A DNA stretch of 64,000 nt from contig NZ_CP121261.1 in NCBI RefSeq assembly GCF_029637605.1, positions 930,001 to 994,000 of the forward strand. The letters run 5' to 3'. This stretch comes from Achromobacter spanius. Its GTDB lineage: Bacteria; Pseudomonadota; Gammaproteobacteria; Burkholderiales; Burkholderiaceae_B. The notes below the pieces were generated by a model. It did not search any database, was not told the origin of the DNA, and worked only from the letters and a program-made list of their open reading frames with translations. This document shows, piece after piece, positions 33,294 through 41,681 of this stretch (positions within the stretch are counted from its first letter, which is position 1; each line of letters begins with the position of its first letter). The position numbers were made by a program, and so were the translations under genes.

Positions 33294-34879
33294 GTTGCCA
33301 CCTTGCCTTCGGGCTGGGTTGTCAGGACTTGCTTGTTCCACCGGGTGACGCGGTTGCGTCCGTGTTGTTTGGAGGCGTAGAGCGCCAGGTCGGCGCCTTT
33401 GACCACGGCCTGCGGCAAGGTGGCGTCTTGCGGCCACAGCGCCACCCCGACCGACACGGTGACCTGGCCCACGCCGGCCGGCATGGCGGTCTGCGCAACG
33501 CCCGCGCGAATGCGTTCGGCCGTGGCAAGCGCCGCCGTATCGGACGCGGCCGGGACGATCACCACGAATTCCTCGCCGCCCACCCGAAAGGGCCGGTCTT
33601 GCTGACGCACGCTACGGCCCAGCGTCTGCGCCAGGGCAATCAGCACCTGGTCGCCCACCGGATGTCCATGCGTGTCATTGATGTGCTTGAAGTGGTCCAC
33701 GTCCAGCGCGATCACGGCGAACGCCGTGTTGGAGGCCACCAGTTCATCCAGCCGCTGGCGCATGGCGCGGCGGTTCATCAGGCCGGTCATCGGATCGGTC
33801 AGGGATTCGACGTTCAGCCGGCCGACTTCTTGATGGTGCCGCGCCAGCCGGGTTGCCAAAGCCTCGCGCAGCTCGTCCGCTTCCACGTACCAGGTGCGCA
33901 ATGCACTGGCCTGCTGCCCCTGGGGGCTTGCCGCGTCCGGGTTGGCCAAGGCGTGTGTCAGCCGGGCAAGGGGGCGGGCGATGGCGTAGGCCAGGGCGCT
34001 GACCAGCATCAAGGTCAGCAGCACGGCGGGGATGGCGAATAGCACTGCTTCGCGCAGCAGTGCGTTCAAGGGCGACAGCGCATGGTCCAGCGGACGCTGC
34101 ACGACCACCGCCCAGTGGCCTTTGCCCAACGGCGCGTAGCCGGTCAGCATGACGTGGCCCGCGGCGTCTTGCACCTGGGCCGACCCGGGGCCGGCCATCG
34201 TTGGCAGGCCGTCCGATGCCACGTCGGGTCCGCCGGCCGACGCGCCGCTGGCGCCGTGCCGGTACAGCGCCTGGCCGTCTTGGTTCACCAGATAGACGAT
34301 GGTGCCGTCGGCATAGGGATGTTCGCCGATCAGCTTGTCGATCTGGCTGCCGCGTTCCAGCAGCACCACGGCGGCAAGCGCGCCGTCGGGCAGCGGGTTC
34401 ACCAGCGTCAAGGTGGCGGGCGCCCCGTCGGGCTGGCAGCAGGGGCGGACCCATTCGCCGATGCGGCGTTCGGCCACACGCAAGGCAGTCAACGTCGGAA
34501 TGGCGCCCAGCGCCTGGGGGGTGTCGGACGCCCGGGCTGTGATGGCGCCTTGGCGGTCGGCCAGCAACACGGTGGACACGCCCTCGATTCTTGCCGCCAG
34601 GCGCGACAGTTCGGAGGCCAGCGCCGCTTCAGGCAGTGGCTCGCCGGAAAACCGTGCCGCGCTGGCATCAAGCTGGCGATGCACCGCCGCGATGTACAGC
34701 GTGATGACTTCGGAAAGCTTCTGGGCGTAGGCCCGATTGGCTTCCAGCGTATTGCGCACCGCCTGGGCCTTTTGCACCTGATAGCCCGCGTACAGCGCAT
34801 TGGCGAACCCGATCGCCACGCTAAGCACGGCCAGCGCAATCAGCACGGCCAGCAAGCTCACTTTCCTGTTTGTCGCCAT
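33290..34879 (-). CDS. Membrane diguanylate cyclase with periplasmic sensor domain
   Basis: The 529-residue protein has one transmembrane helix near the start, a periplasmic region of about 240 residues resembling a double-Cache sensor (ends TGYAPLGKGHWAVVVQRPL), a second helix (AIPAVLLTLMLVSALAYAIA), a HAMP-like linker and a C-terminal GGDEF domain with active site RVGGEEF. The inhibitory I-site RQQD sits five residues before it, so product feedback is expected. It makes cyclic di-GMP. ATG 34879 fits the membrane start; the frame extends to 34951. It overlaps the DUF4239 gene. Confidence 0.9.
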   Translation of the reverse strand: MATNRKVSLLAVLIALAVLSVAIGFANALYAGYQVQKAQAVRNTLEANRAYAQKLSEVITLYIAAVHRQLDASAARFSGEPLPEAALASELSRLAARIEGVSTVLLADRQGAITARASDTPQALGAIPTLTALRVAERRIGEWVRPCCQPDGAPATLTLVNPLPDGALAAVVLLERGSQIDKLIGEHPYADGTIVYLVNQDGQALYRHGASGASAGGPDVASDGLPTMAGPGSAQVQDAAGHVMLTGYAPLGKGHWAVVVQRPLDHALSPLNALLREAVLFAIPAVLLTLMLVSALAYAIARPLARLTHALANPDAASPQGQQASALRTWYVEADELREALATRLARHHQEVGRLNVESLTDPMTGLMNRRAMRQRLDELVASNTAFAVIALDVDHFKHINDTHGHPVGDQVLIALAQTLGRSVRQQDRPFRVGGEEFVVIVPAASDTAALATAERIRAGVAQTAMPAGVGQVTVSVGVALWPQDATLPQAVVKGADLALYASKQHGRNRVTRWNKQVLTTQPEGKVAT

Positions 34880-34949
34880 GTCGATGAGCCGTTTTGACCA
34901 GCGGTCGCAACGCCGGATAGGGAAGGTGTGCCGAACGGTTGCGATACGC

Positions 34950-34989
34950 ACAGGACGGGAACGCGGCGTATTGCCGCGTTCCCGCCTGT
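34950..34989 (-). terminator. 17-bp hairpin after the sulfatase gene
   Basis: Arms CGGGAACGCGGC and GCCGCGTTCCCG surround a GTATT loop, extended by ACAGG/CCTGT after one bulged A. It lies 19 bases past the sulfatase stop on the minus strand and before the diguanylate cyclase gene. No T tract follows. Confidence 0.6.
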
Positions 34990-35007
34990 CACCTGCCTAT
35001 CGCCCGA

Positions 35008-36651
35008 TCAAGCGCCGGGCTTTTGCCCCTTCTTGGCCATGTCCTCGAAGTACTGCTTGATCTTCGCGTCCACCTCTTCCTGCACCTGGTCGGTACTGAA
35101 GCTGGGCGGATTCTGGCTGGGCGGCCATTCGATGAACGTTTCCAGGAACTCGGACGCCTTGGCCGAACCGATGAAAGCCAGATAGGCGTTCTTGGTGATC
35201 CAGTCGTTGTACTGGTCCGACACGATGTCGGCGCGTTCGTACGGGTCCATGCGCAGGTTGAACACCTTGGGCACGCGCAAGCACACGAAAGGCTCTTTCC
35301 ACACGGCGAAACCGCCTGGCGCCTTCTGTTCGCAGAACACCACCTTCCAGTTCTCGAACCGCATGGCGACCAGCAAGCCATCGTCGTTGAAGTAGTAGAA
35401 GTCCTGGCGGGCGCCCTTGTCGCTCTTGCCGGTCAGGTAGTCAAGCTGGTTGTAGCCGTCCAGGTGCACCTTGTAGTCGCGCGTGGCGCCGCTGGGCTTC
35501 CAGCCCTTGAGCAAGCGCTCTTTGACGTCGGTATCGCCGGCCGCGGCGAGCAGGGTGGGGAACCAGTCCAGGCCCGACACGATATCGTTCCTGACCGTGC
35601 CCGGCTCGATATGGCCGGGCCAGCGGATCATGGCCGGCACGCGGAAGGCGCCTTCCCAGTTGGTGTCCTTTTCGCTGCGGAAGGGGGTAGACGCCGCATC
35701 CGGCCACGAGAACTGGTTCGGCCCGTTGTCCGTCGTGTAGATCACGATGGTGTCCTTGGCGATGCCCAGGTCATCCAGCTTTTTCAAGAGCTTGCCCACG
35801 TCCTGGTCATGCTCCCACATGCCGTCGGCATACGCGTTGCCGGGCATGCCGCTCTTGCCCTGGTGTTCGGGCCGGATGTGCGTGAACAAGTGCATGCGCG
35901 TGGAGTTCATCCACAGGAAGAACGGCTTGTCGTCCTTGCCGTGCTTGTCCAGGTAGTCCAGCGCCGCGCCCACCGTTTCGTCGTCGATGGTCTCCATGCG
36001 CTTGGTGGTCAGGGCGCCGGTGTCCTCGATCTTGCCGTCGGCCGACGCCTTGATCACGCCACGCGGCATATAGGCCTTGACGATGGGGTCCTTGGCGTCC
36101 TTGGGGAAGTACGGGCGTTCTGGCTCTTCTTCGGCGTTCAGGTGGTAAAGATTGCCGAAGAACACGTCAAAGCCGTGTTTGGTGGGCAGGAATTCGTCGC
36201 GGTCGCCCAAGTGGTTCTTGCCGAACTGGGCAGTGTTGTAGCCGTGGCTTTTCAGGGCTTGGGCGATGGTGATGTCACGGTCTTGCAAGCCCACGGGGGC
36301 GCCGGGAATGCCTACTTTGGACAAACCAGTGCGGCGCGGGGATTGGCCGGTGATGAAGGTGGAGCGTCCGGCCGTGCAACTGTTTTCGGCGTAGTAGTCG
36401 GTGAAGATCGCGCCTTCGTTGGCGATCCGGTCAATATTCGGTGTGCGGTATCCCACGACACCCCGGGTGTAGGCGCTGATGTTTGCCTGCCCGATGTCAT
36501 CGCCGAAAATCACCAGGATGTTCGGCTTCTTGCCCGAGGACTGCGCCTGCGTGCCGGAAGGGGCACTTTGGGTTTGCGCGTAGGCGCCTCCCATCACCGC
36601 AAGTCCGCTAGCGGCTAACAGGGCCGCTCCCCACCATCGTCTTGCATTCAT
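35008..36651 (-). CDS. Periplasmic arylsulfatase
   Basis: The 547-residue sulfatase has a signal peptide (cleavage near AYAQT, residue 26). It has the metal-site start NILVIFGDDIGQANISAY, the formylglycine motif SCTAGRSTFITG (C-x-A-x-R) and later FGKNHLGD and IYTTDNGPNQ. The Cys must be oxidised to formylglycine by an FGE-type or radical-SAM maturase, and none is encoded here. The CxAxR form is less common than CxPxR. AGGAGGGG upstream supports ATG 36651. It would release sulfate from aromatic or other esters; substrate unknown. Stands alone, next to a diguanylate cyclase. Confidence 0.9.
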   Translation of the reverse strand: MNARRWWGAALLAASGLAVMGGAYAQTQSAPSGTQAQSSGKKPNILVIFGDDIGQANISAYTRGVVGYRTPNIDRIANEGAIFTDYYAENSCTAGRSTFITGQSPRRTGLSKVGIPGAPVGLQDRDITIAQALKSHGYNTAQFGKNHLGDRDEFLPTKHGFDVFFGNLYHLNAEEEPERPYFPKDAKDPIVKAYMPRGVIKASADGKIEDTGALTTKRMETIDDETVGAALDYLDKHGKDDKPFFLWMNSTRMHLFTHIRPEHQGKSGMPGNAYADGMWEHDQDVGKLLKKLDDLGIAKDTIVIYTTDNGPNQFSWPDAASTPFRSEKDTNWEGAFRVPAMIRWPGHIEPGTVRNDIVSGLDWFPTLLAAAGDTDVKERLLKGWKPSGATRDYKVHLDGYNQLDYLTGKSDKGARQDFYYFNDDGLLVAMRFENWKVVFCEQKAPGGFAVWKEPFVCLRVPKVFNLRMDPYERADIVSDQYNDWITKNAYLAFIGSAKASEFLETFIEWPPSQNPPSFSTDQVQEEVDAKIKQYFEDMAKKGQKPGA

Positions 36652-36948
36652 GACATCCCCTCCTTGCCCTCGCGGGCATTGAACGTGAACGGTCAATCGC
36701 ACTGATAAAGACGGTACTTATTCGGGATTGCTTGACGTGTCTTGCACGCGCGGGTAGCTAAGTCGCTGGGTTCGGGTTGGACTAAGCCTGAATATTCTTG
36801 ATGGAACATAGGCTGCGCCCGCAGAGCGCGGGTGGCGGCGAAATTCAGAATACAGAACTCTTTTTATTTTTTCCAGACTTTCGCTTTGCTGTCGTCTGAT
36901 TTTTTTCCCGCCGTGCGGCGGGGAGTTCTTGCAAGGCGGTCTCGCGGT
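36652..36948. other. Intergenic region upstream of the sulfatase
   Basis: Nearly 300 bases without a gene. It holds the sulfatase promoter region and ribosome site, several T-rich runs (36861-36907) and a short CCCGCC/GGCGGG hairpin near 36908. The T runs precede the hairpin on the plus strand, so it does not have terminator form on either strand. Nothing else is recognised. Confidence 0.5.
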
Positions 36949-38169
36949 TCAGGCCGCCTCGGACCACTCCGTGCCGGGCTCGGCGCATTCAGGCAGCACC
37001 ATATCCGAGTGCCCGGGGCATACCCAGCGCACCCGTTCGCGCGTTGCATCGATGCAACCGCCTTCGGCATAAACCCCTTGCGGATCCCGGATACGGGTCA
37101 TGCGTGCAAGCACGGCCTCGGTGGCTGCGGGGTCCGCCAAGGTCTGCCGGACGCGCTCGCGGACGATGGCTTCGTCCATATGGCGCTTGCCCGTGGCGTC
37201 GGTGCGCACGCCGTGGCGCCAATGGAATATCTCCACGCATTTGGACGTCAGCGTGTAGGGTTCGCCATGTTCCCAAAAATTGTTGAACTGGCCGTTGCCC
37301 AGATAGAACACCCACGATCCCTCAAAGCCTTCCACGTCGGAAGAGGCCGCGTCGGGGTTACGGAACCACAGCCGGTCGCCCGGCACGTAAAAGCGCTGGG
37401 GCAGGGGCGCGTCCAGGGAACCGTATTCGTGCAGGAAGGCTTCGTGAAAGCGTCCGGACATGACGGCGCGGGTTTCCCATTGCCGTTGCAGGCGGCGCCC
37501 CAGCTCGGGGTTGGCGTGTTGCAGTTCCTGCGCGATGCCCAGCACCGTCACGTACTCCGTCGCGCGGTAGCACGAGAACGCATACAACTGCCCCGACGCC
37601 TCGGGTTGCGTCGCCTTGCGCAAGCCTTCGATCAGCGAGCGGCCGGGCAGGATGGTAAAGCCGCGCGCTTCATCGTAGGTCCAGAAATCCTCGGGCCGTT
37701 CGGCATGCTCGGTGTCAAACGCCAGCGCCGTTTTGCGGGCGGCCTGCACAATGTAGCGCCGGATGCGCACCGCCGATGCCAGTTCCGCCACGTTGGGAAA
37801 CGTGAATGCCACCGGGCTGGCCAGCATGGCCAACAGAATTTCGCGGTCGAGGTCGCCAGTGTCGGTGTCGGGTCGCAGGCCCAGCCGTTGCGCAACGCCC
37901 GTGGTGTCGTGTTCGGGCAGGAATGCCTGGGCAAAGGCGGTGTGCAGCCAGGCGTGCGCCCCGGGCGTGGCGCCGGTCAGGCCGCAGCAGATGGCTGCCT
38001 GCCGAAGCCCGGCTTGTGTCAGGAACTGGTCCAGCTCTGGCAGGGCCTGGCTTGGGTCATGAAAGTCGGATGAGTCGGGAGACTCGATGCGTATGCCGCC
38101 ACGAGGCGGGGGAACCAGAGTTTGCTCAAAAAGCCGCATGAGAGTCCAAGCCGAAGAGTGGGACAACAT
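36949..38169 (-). CDS. Tgl-like protein-glutamine gamma-glutamyltransferase homologue
   Basis: The protein has 406 residues from ATG 38169 (ATG 38139 is possible; neither has a clear ribosome site). The middle resembles Bacillus subtilis Tgl, a 245-residue spore transglutaminase: LLAMLASPVAFTFPNVAEL recalls the Tgl stretch with ETPVQFDYHSIAEL, and GQLYAFSCYRATEYVTVLG recalls the catalytic GPFYAFECATAIVI. RFYVPGDRLWFRNPD recalls HHFFLGDCLYFKNPE. The catalytic Cys is present, but the Tgl Glu position (RGEN) reads EGSW and the His is displaced. N- and C-terminal extensions of about 90 residues flank the core. No signal peptide. The comparison is from memory, by eye. Confidence 0.5.
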   Translation of the reverse strand: MLSHSSAWTLMRLFEQTLVPPPRGGIRIESPDSSDFHDPSQALPELDQFLTQAGLRQAAICCGLTGATPGAHAWLHTAFAQAFLPEHDTTGVAQRLGLRPDTDTGDLDREILLAMLASPVAFTFPNVAELASAVRIRRYIVQAARKTALAFDTEHAERPEDFWTYDEARGFTILPGRSLIEGLRKATQPEASGQLYAFSCYRATEYVTVLGIAQELQHANPELGRRLQRQWETRAVMSGRFHEAFLHEYGSLDAPLPQRFYVPGDRLWFRNPDAASSDVEGFEGSWVFYLGNGQFNNFWEHGEPYTLTSKCVEIFHWRHGVRTDATGKRHMDEAIVRERVRQTLADPAATEAVLARMTRIRDPQGVYAEGGCIDATRERVRWVCPGHSDMVLPECAEPGTEWSEAA

Positions 38170-38266
38170 CAAGGAGGAAATTGTAGGCAGACGGGCTTAA
38201 TAGCAGCTGTACGCAAGCGCTATCTTCGCCGTGTCGTCGCGCGTTGAGCAGGCGGCCACGTCCTGC

Positions 38267-39187
38267 CTATTTGGCGACGTACGCTTTGCTGGCGGCATCA
38301 AAGGCATAGGCGGTGACGTCAGCAGCGCCCAGTTGGCGCGTCTTGTTCGGTCCGGAAATCGTGGTGCCGCTGGGTTTGACGGTCACGGTGGGCATGTCCT
38401 GCCTGCCATCCTGGGAAAAGACCAGCTCGCCCGTGCTGGACGTGCAGGGCATCACGTCGCCGTCGGCGCAGGCCGCGCTGTTGTCTTCGCCGGTCAGCAA
38501 GCTGCCCACATAGGTCCAGACATCGCCGTCAATGTCGTTCTTCAGCCGTTCGGGGTTGAAAACCAGCAGGGCGTAGCCATCGCTGGTGATGCCGTTGTCA
38601 AAGCTCGTGGTGGGCACGGCCAACAAGAGCTTGCCGGCCGGGGTGCGGTGTTCCCGCGGCTTGCGGCGGGTGTCGACCTCTTCGCCGCGCTCGTACGCGC
38701 CGAATTCCCCGATGGTGGGTTCCATGCCGCGGAATTTCCAGGGTTTGTCAGAGGCGGGGTCGGCCAGCACGAACGTGGCTTCGGCCAGGTTGACCCGCGT
38801 GCCGGGACCGGGCTCTTCCTGGCTTTCAGCGTCGGCCGGCGTGGCGTACCGGGGCGCGGTCTGCCACGCGAAGCCGGTGTAATAGCGCGTGCCCTCGGAC
38901 TCGTAGGCATGGCCGAACCAGTACGTGGCGATGCGGCCGTTTTCGACTTCGTATGTCGTTTCGCCCTTGCCGTCGATCTGAAAGATGCTGGCCATCACCG
39001 TGGGCGCGTCGGGCGGCTCGACGGCCGGCGCGGCCTGCCGGGAGAGCGGGCCGGGCGCGTCGGAAGCGGAGGCGGCGGAAGCGGAAGCGGCGGCGGGCGT
39101 CGTGGCCAGGGTGGCAAACGCGACCACAGCAAGCAGGCCGGCAACGGTGGCGCGTAGGGTTGGGCAAGCCTTCAGGGAGGAAGTCAT
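38267..39187 (-). CDS. Unknown exported protein with Ala/Ser-rich leader
   Basis: The 306-residue product has a signal peptide (LRATVAGLLAVVAFATLATTPAAA) followed by an Ala/Ser/Pro-rich linker to about residue 60. The mature part is hydrophilic with beta-type segments such as KGETTYEVENGRIATYWFGHAYESE and GKLLLAVPTTSFDNGITSDGYALLVFNPE, and two Cys (AACADGD, MPCTSS) that could bond. I do not recognise a family. It follows the Tgl-like gene's start on the same strand by about 100 bases, so it lies upstream of it in transcription order. Confidence 0.6.
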   Translation of the reverse strand: MTSSLKACPTLRATVAGLLAVVAFATLATTPAAASASAASASDAPGPLSRQAAPAVEPPDAPTVMASIFQIDGKGETTYEVENGRIATYWFGHAYESEGTRYYTGFAWQTAPRYATPADAESQEEPGPGTRVNLAEATFVLADPASDKPWKFRGMEPTIGEFGAYERGEEVDTRRKPREHRTPAGKLLLAVPTTSFDNGITSDGYALLVFNPERLKNDIDGDVWTYVGSLLTGEDNSAACADGDVMPCTSSTGELVFSQDGRQDMPTVTVKPSGTTISGPNKTRQLGAADVTAYAFDAASKAYVAK

Positions 39188-39280
39188 GGAAGTCGCGTTG
39201 TTCTGTTGTTTCTGTGCGGTGGCGAGTATAAGCGCGCGTGTGTACCAAGGGGCTTCACAATATTTCGCGGGTTACAGGGG

Positions 39281-39318
39281 CGTTACCAAGGGCCGTTACC
39301 AAGGGCCGTTACCAAGGC
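39281..39318. repeat. Three 13-bp tandem repeats after a LysR stop codon
   Basis: CGTTACCAAGGGC is repeated at 39281, 39294 and 39307. On the minus strand each copy carries TAA, and because 13 is not divisible by three the three copies place a stop in each of the three frames just beyond the LysR gene. Confidence 0.8.
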
Positions 39319-39322
39319 CCCG

Positions 39323-40213
39323 CTACGCGCCCGCCAACACCGCTTCGCGGAATTCCTTCATCAAAGGCGACCACAGCGTGCCGCGCCGCGAAATCAACGC
39401 GATGTTGCGGCGTAATGGCGGCCCCAGCGTCACCGGCAGGGCCATCACGTCCGCGTTGGCGGACAGCGCGCTTTGAGGCAATACGGCCAGCATGTCGGAG
39501 CCGGCCAGCAGCCGCAGCGAGCCTTCGGAAAAATGCTCGACTTCCAGCGCGGCCAACGGCAGCCCCAGGCCCGCTTCCGCGAAACGCGCATCCAGCAGCA
39601 GACGGGCCACGGAGGTGGGGCGCGGCAGAATCCAGCGCTGGCCGCCCAGGTCGCGCAGCGCCACGCGCGCCTTCGCGGCCAGCGGATGGCGCCGGCTGGC
39701 CGCCACGCACAGCGCATCATCGAACATGATCTCGTGGCGCAGGGTCGGGGGGCCATCGGCATAGACGGGCGTGACGGCAAGGTCGAGCTTGCCGCTTTCC
39801 ACCTGCGCATTCAGATCGTCGGAAAGCCCTTGTGTCAGCTGGATGCGCAATGCGGGGCGGCGGGGCAGCAGGCGGTTCAGCACCGGCATCACCACGCTGT
39901 CCACCGTGGCGCCGGTGGCGCCAACGCGCAACAGGCCGGCTTCGCCCACGCGCAGCTCCATGGCGTGGCGTACCGCGTCACGGTATTCCGCCCACAGCCG
40001 TTTGGCGTGCTGCAAGAACACCATGCCTTCGGAGCTAAGGGTCAAGCCGCGTCCGTGGCGCAGCATCAGGGCCAGCCCGGTATCGGCTTCCAGGCGCCGC
40101 AGGGATTTGGACAGCGCGGGCTGGCTTACGCCGCAGGCCGCGGCGGCCCGCTCCAGGTGACCGTGCTCGACCGCCGCCAAGAAATATTCGATATCACGCA
40201 GGGATAAATTCAT
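39323..40213 (-). CDS. LysR family transcriptional regulator
   Basis: The 296-residue regulator has a winged helix (LRDIEYFLAAVEHGHLERAAAACGVSQPALSKSLRRLEADTG) and an effector domain containing GATGATVDSVVMPVLNRL. MNLSLRD at 40213 fits the family; the Met at 40231 adds six residues. It is divergent from a sulfatase-Bug pair and most likely regulates it. TAGGCGCGCCTA lies in the shared promoter gap. Confidence 0.88.
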   Translation of the reverse strand: MNLSLRDIEYFLAAVEHGHLERAAAACGVSQPALSKSLRRLEADTGLALMLRHGRGLTLSSEGMVFLQHAKRLWAEYRDAVRHAMELRVGEAGLLRVGATGATVDSVVMPVLNRLLPRRPALRIQLTQGLSDDLNAQVESGKLDLAVTPVYADGPPTLRHEIMFDDALCVAASRRHPLAAKARVALRDLGGQRWILPRPTSVARLLLDARFAEAGLGLPLAALEVEHFSEGSLRLLAGSDMLAVLPQSALSANADVMALPVTLGPPLRRNIALISRRGTLWSPLMKEFREAVLAGA

Positions 40214-40259
40214 GAACACCAGGAATTCCATATAGCACTTTTGGGAATATTACGCCGCT

Positions 40260-40271
40260 TAGGCGCGCCTA
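40260..40271. promoter_or_regulatory. Palindrome in the LysR/sulfatase gap
   Basis: TAGGCGCGCCTA is a perfect 12-bp palindrome 40 bp upstream of the sulfatase start. It could be an operator, but GC-rich palindromes are common in such DNA. Confidence 0.25.
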
Positions 40272-40311
40272 GAATCCGGACATTCCCCCACGCTTATAGA
40301 GGCCCGCCCAG

Positions 40312-41643
40312 ATGTCGAATCGCCCCAATATCGTTTTGATCGTTGCCGACAATCTGGGCTGGGGCGAGCTCGGCTGCTACGGAGGCGGGGCGCTGCGCGG
40401 CGCGCCCACGCCCAATATCGACCGGCTTGCCGCCGAAGGCCTGCTGCTGCAGAACTTCAATGTGGAAAGCGACTGCGTGCCGACCCGCTCGGCGCTCATG
40501 AGCGGCCGGCATCCCATCCGTACCGGCTGCCTGCAATCGGTGCCGCCGGGCCTGCCGCAAGGGCTGACGCGCGACGAGATCACGCTGGCGCAGCAATTGT
40601 CGGGGCAGGGCTATGCCACGGCGCACTATGGCAAATGGCATTTGGGCGATATCCCTGGACGCTACCCGTCCGATCGCGGCTTCGATCATTGGTACGGCAT
40701 TCCGCGCACCACCGATGAAAGCCAGTTCACGTCGTCGATCGGCTTTGACCCCAGCGTGGCGGACATGCCCTACATCATGGAAGGCCGTGCGGGGCAGCCG
40801 TCGACCAACGTGAAGCTGTATGACCTGGACAGCCGGCGCGGCATCGACGCCGAACTGGTGCAGCACGCGCAGACTTTCATGCGCGAGCAGGCGCGCGGCG
40901 GACGGCCCTTTTTCTTGTATCTGCCGCTGGTGCACCTGCACTTTCCCACGCTGCCGCACCCCGATTTCGCCGGGCGCACCGGCGCGGGTGACTTCGCGGA
41001 CTCGATGGTGGAAATGGATCACCGCGTGGGTCAGATCGTGGCCGAAGTTGACGAACTGGGCTTGCGCGACAACACCGTATTCATCTTCTGCAGCGACAAC
41101 GGCCCGGAATTCCGCAAGCCCTATCGCGGCACGGCAGGCCCCTGGAGCGGCACGTATCACACGGCCATGGAAGGCAGCCTGCGCGTGCCCTTCATCATTC
41201 GTTGGCCGGGCAAGGTCAAGCCAGGCCAGGTGTCCAACGAAATCGTCCACGTGACCGATCTGTACACCACGCTGTCGCACATCGGTGGGGCCAGCGTGCC
41301 GCAAGACAGGCCCATCGATGGCATCGACCAGACCGATTTCCTGACCGGCGTGCGTCCGGATTCGGCGCGCGAGGGCTTTCTGTTCTACATCAAGAACGAA
41401 CTGCGCGCGCTGAAATGGCGCGACTGGAAGCTGCATTTCTACTGGGAACCCGAGGTGAACGAAGGCAAGGGCAAGCTGGAATCGCCGTACCTCTTCAACC
41501 TGAAGCAAGACCCCAAGGAAGAAAGCGATATCTTGATTTTCAATACCTGGGTGCTCGGCCCCATGCTGAAGATGGTGCAAGCCTTCAATCAGTCTTGCGC
41601 CGAGCATCCAAACACCACGCCCGGTCGACCTGACCGGGATTGA
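40312..41643 (+). CDS. Sulfatase, apparently cytoplasmic
   Basis: The 443-residue sulfatase starts directly at PNIVLIVADNLGWGELGCYGG with no signal peptide. It carries the formylglycine motif DCVPTRSALMSGRHP (C-x-P-x-R), HYGKWHLGD and IFCSDNGPEF metal and active-site segments. A maturase elsewhere in the genome must convert the Cys. The Bug receptor gene starts 38 bases after its stop with a good ribosome site, so a sulfate ester may be captured outside and hydrolysed inside. Controlled probably by the divergent LysR. Choline-sulfatase and arylsulfatase activity cannot be told apart here. Confidence 0.88.
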   Translation: MSNRPNIVLIVADNLGWGELGCYGGGALRGAPTPNIDRLAAEGLLLQNFNVESDCVPTRSALMSGRHPIRTGCLQSVPPGLPQGLTRDEITLAQQLSGQGYATAHYGKWHLGDIPGRYPSDRGFDHWYGIPRTTDESQFTSSIGFDPSVADMPYIMEGRAGQPSTNVKLYDLDSRRGIDAELVQHAQTFMREQARGGRPFFLYLPLVHLHFPTLPHPDFAGRTGAGDFADSMVEMDHRVGQIVAEVDELGLRDNTVFIFCSDNGPEFRKPYRGTAGPWSGTYHTAMEGSLRVPFIIRWPGKVKPGQVSNEIVHVTDLYTTLSHIGGASVPQDRPIDGIDQTDFLTGVRPDSAREGFLFYIKNELRALKWRDWKLHFYWEPEVNEGKGKLESPYLFNLKQDPKEESDILIFNTWVLGPMLKMVQAFNQSCAEHPNTTPGRPDRD

Positions 41644-41681
41644 ACGGCCCGCGCAGACGGCGCCAAGCACAAGGGGAAATC

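Noticed and set aside
36890..36925. T-rich run plus CCCGCC/GGCGGG hairpin as a terminator
   Set aside because: The T run precedes the hairpin on the plus strand and would read as A after it on the minus strand, so neither strand has terminator form.
38165..38185. Strong AAGGAGGA ribosome-site-like sequence on the plus strand
   Set aside because: No plus-strand ATG/GTG/TTG start with a meaningful frame follows at the right distance; it lies opposite the start of a minus-strand gene and is probably coincidental.
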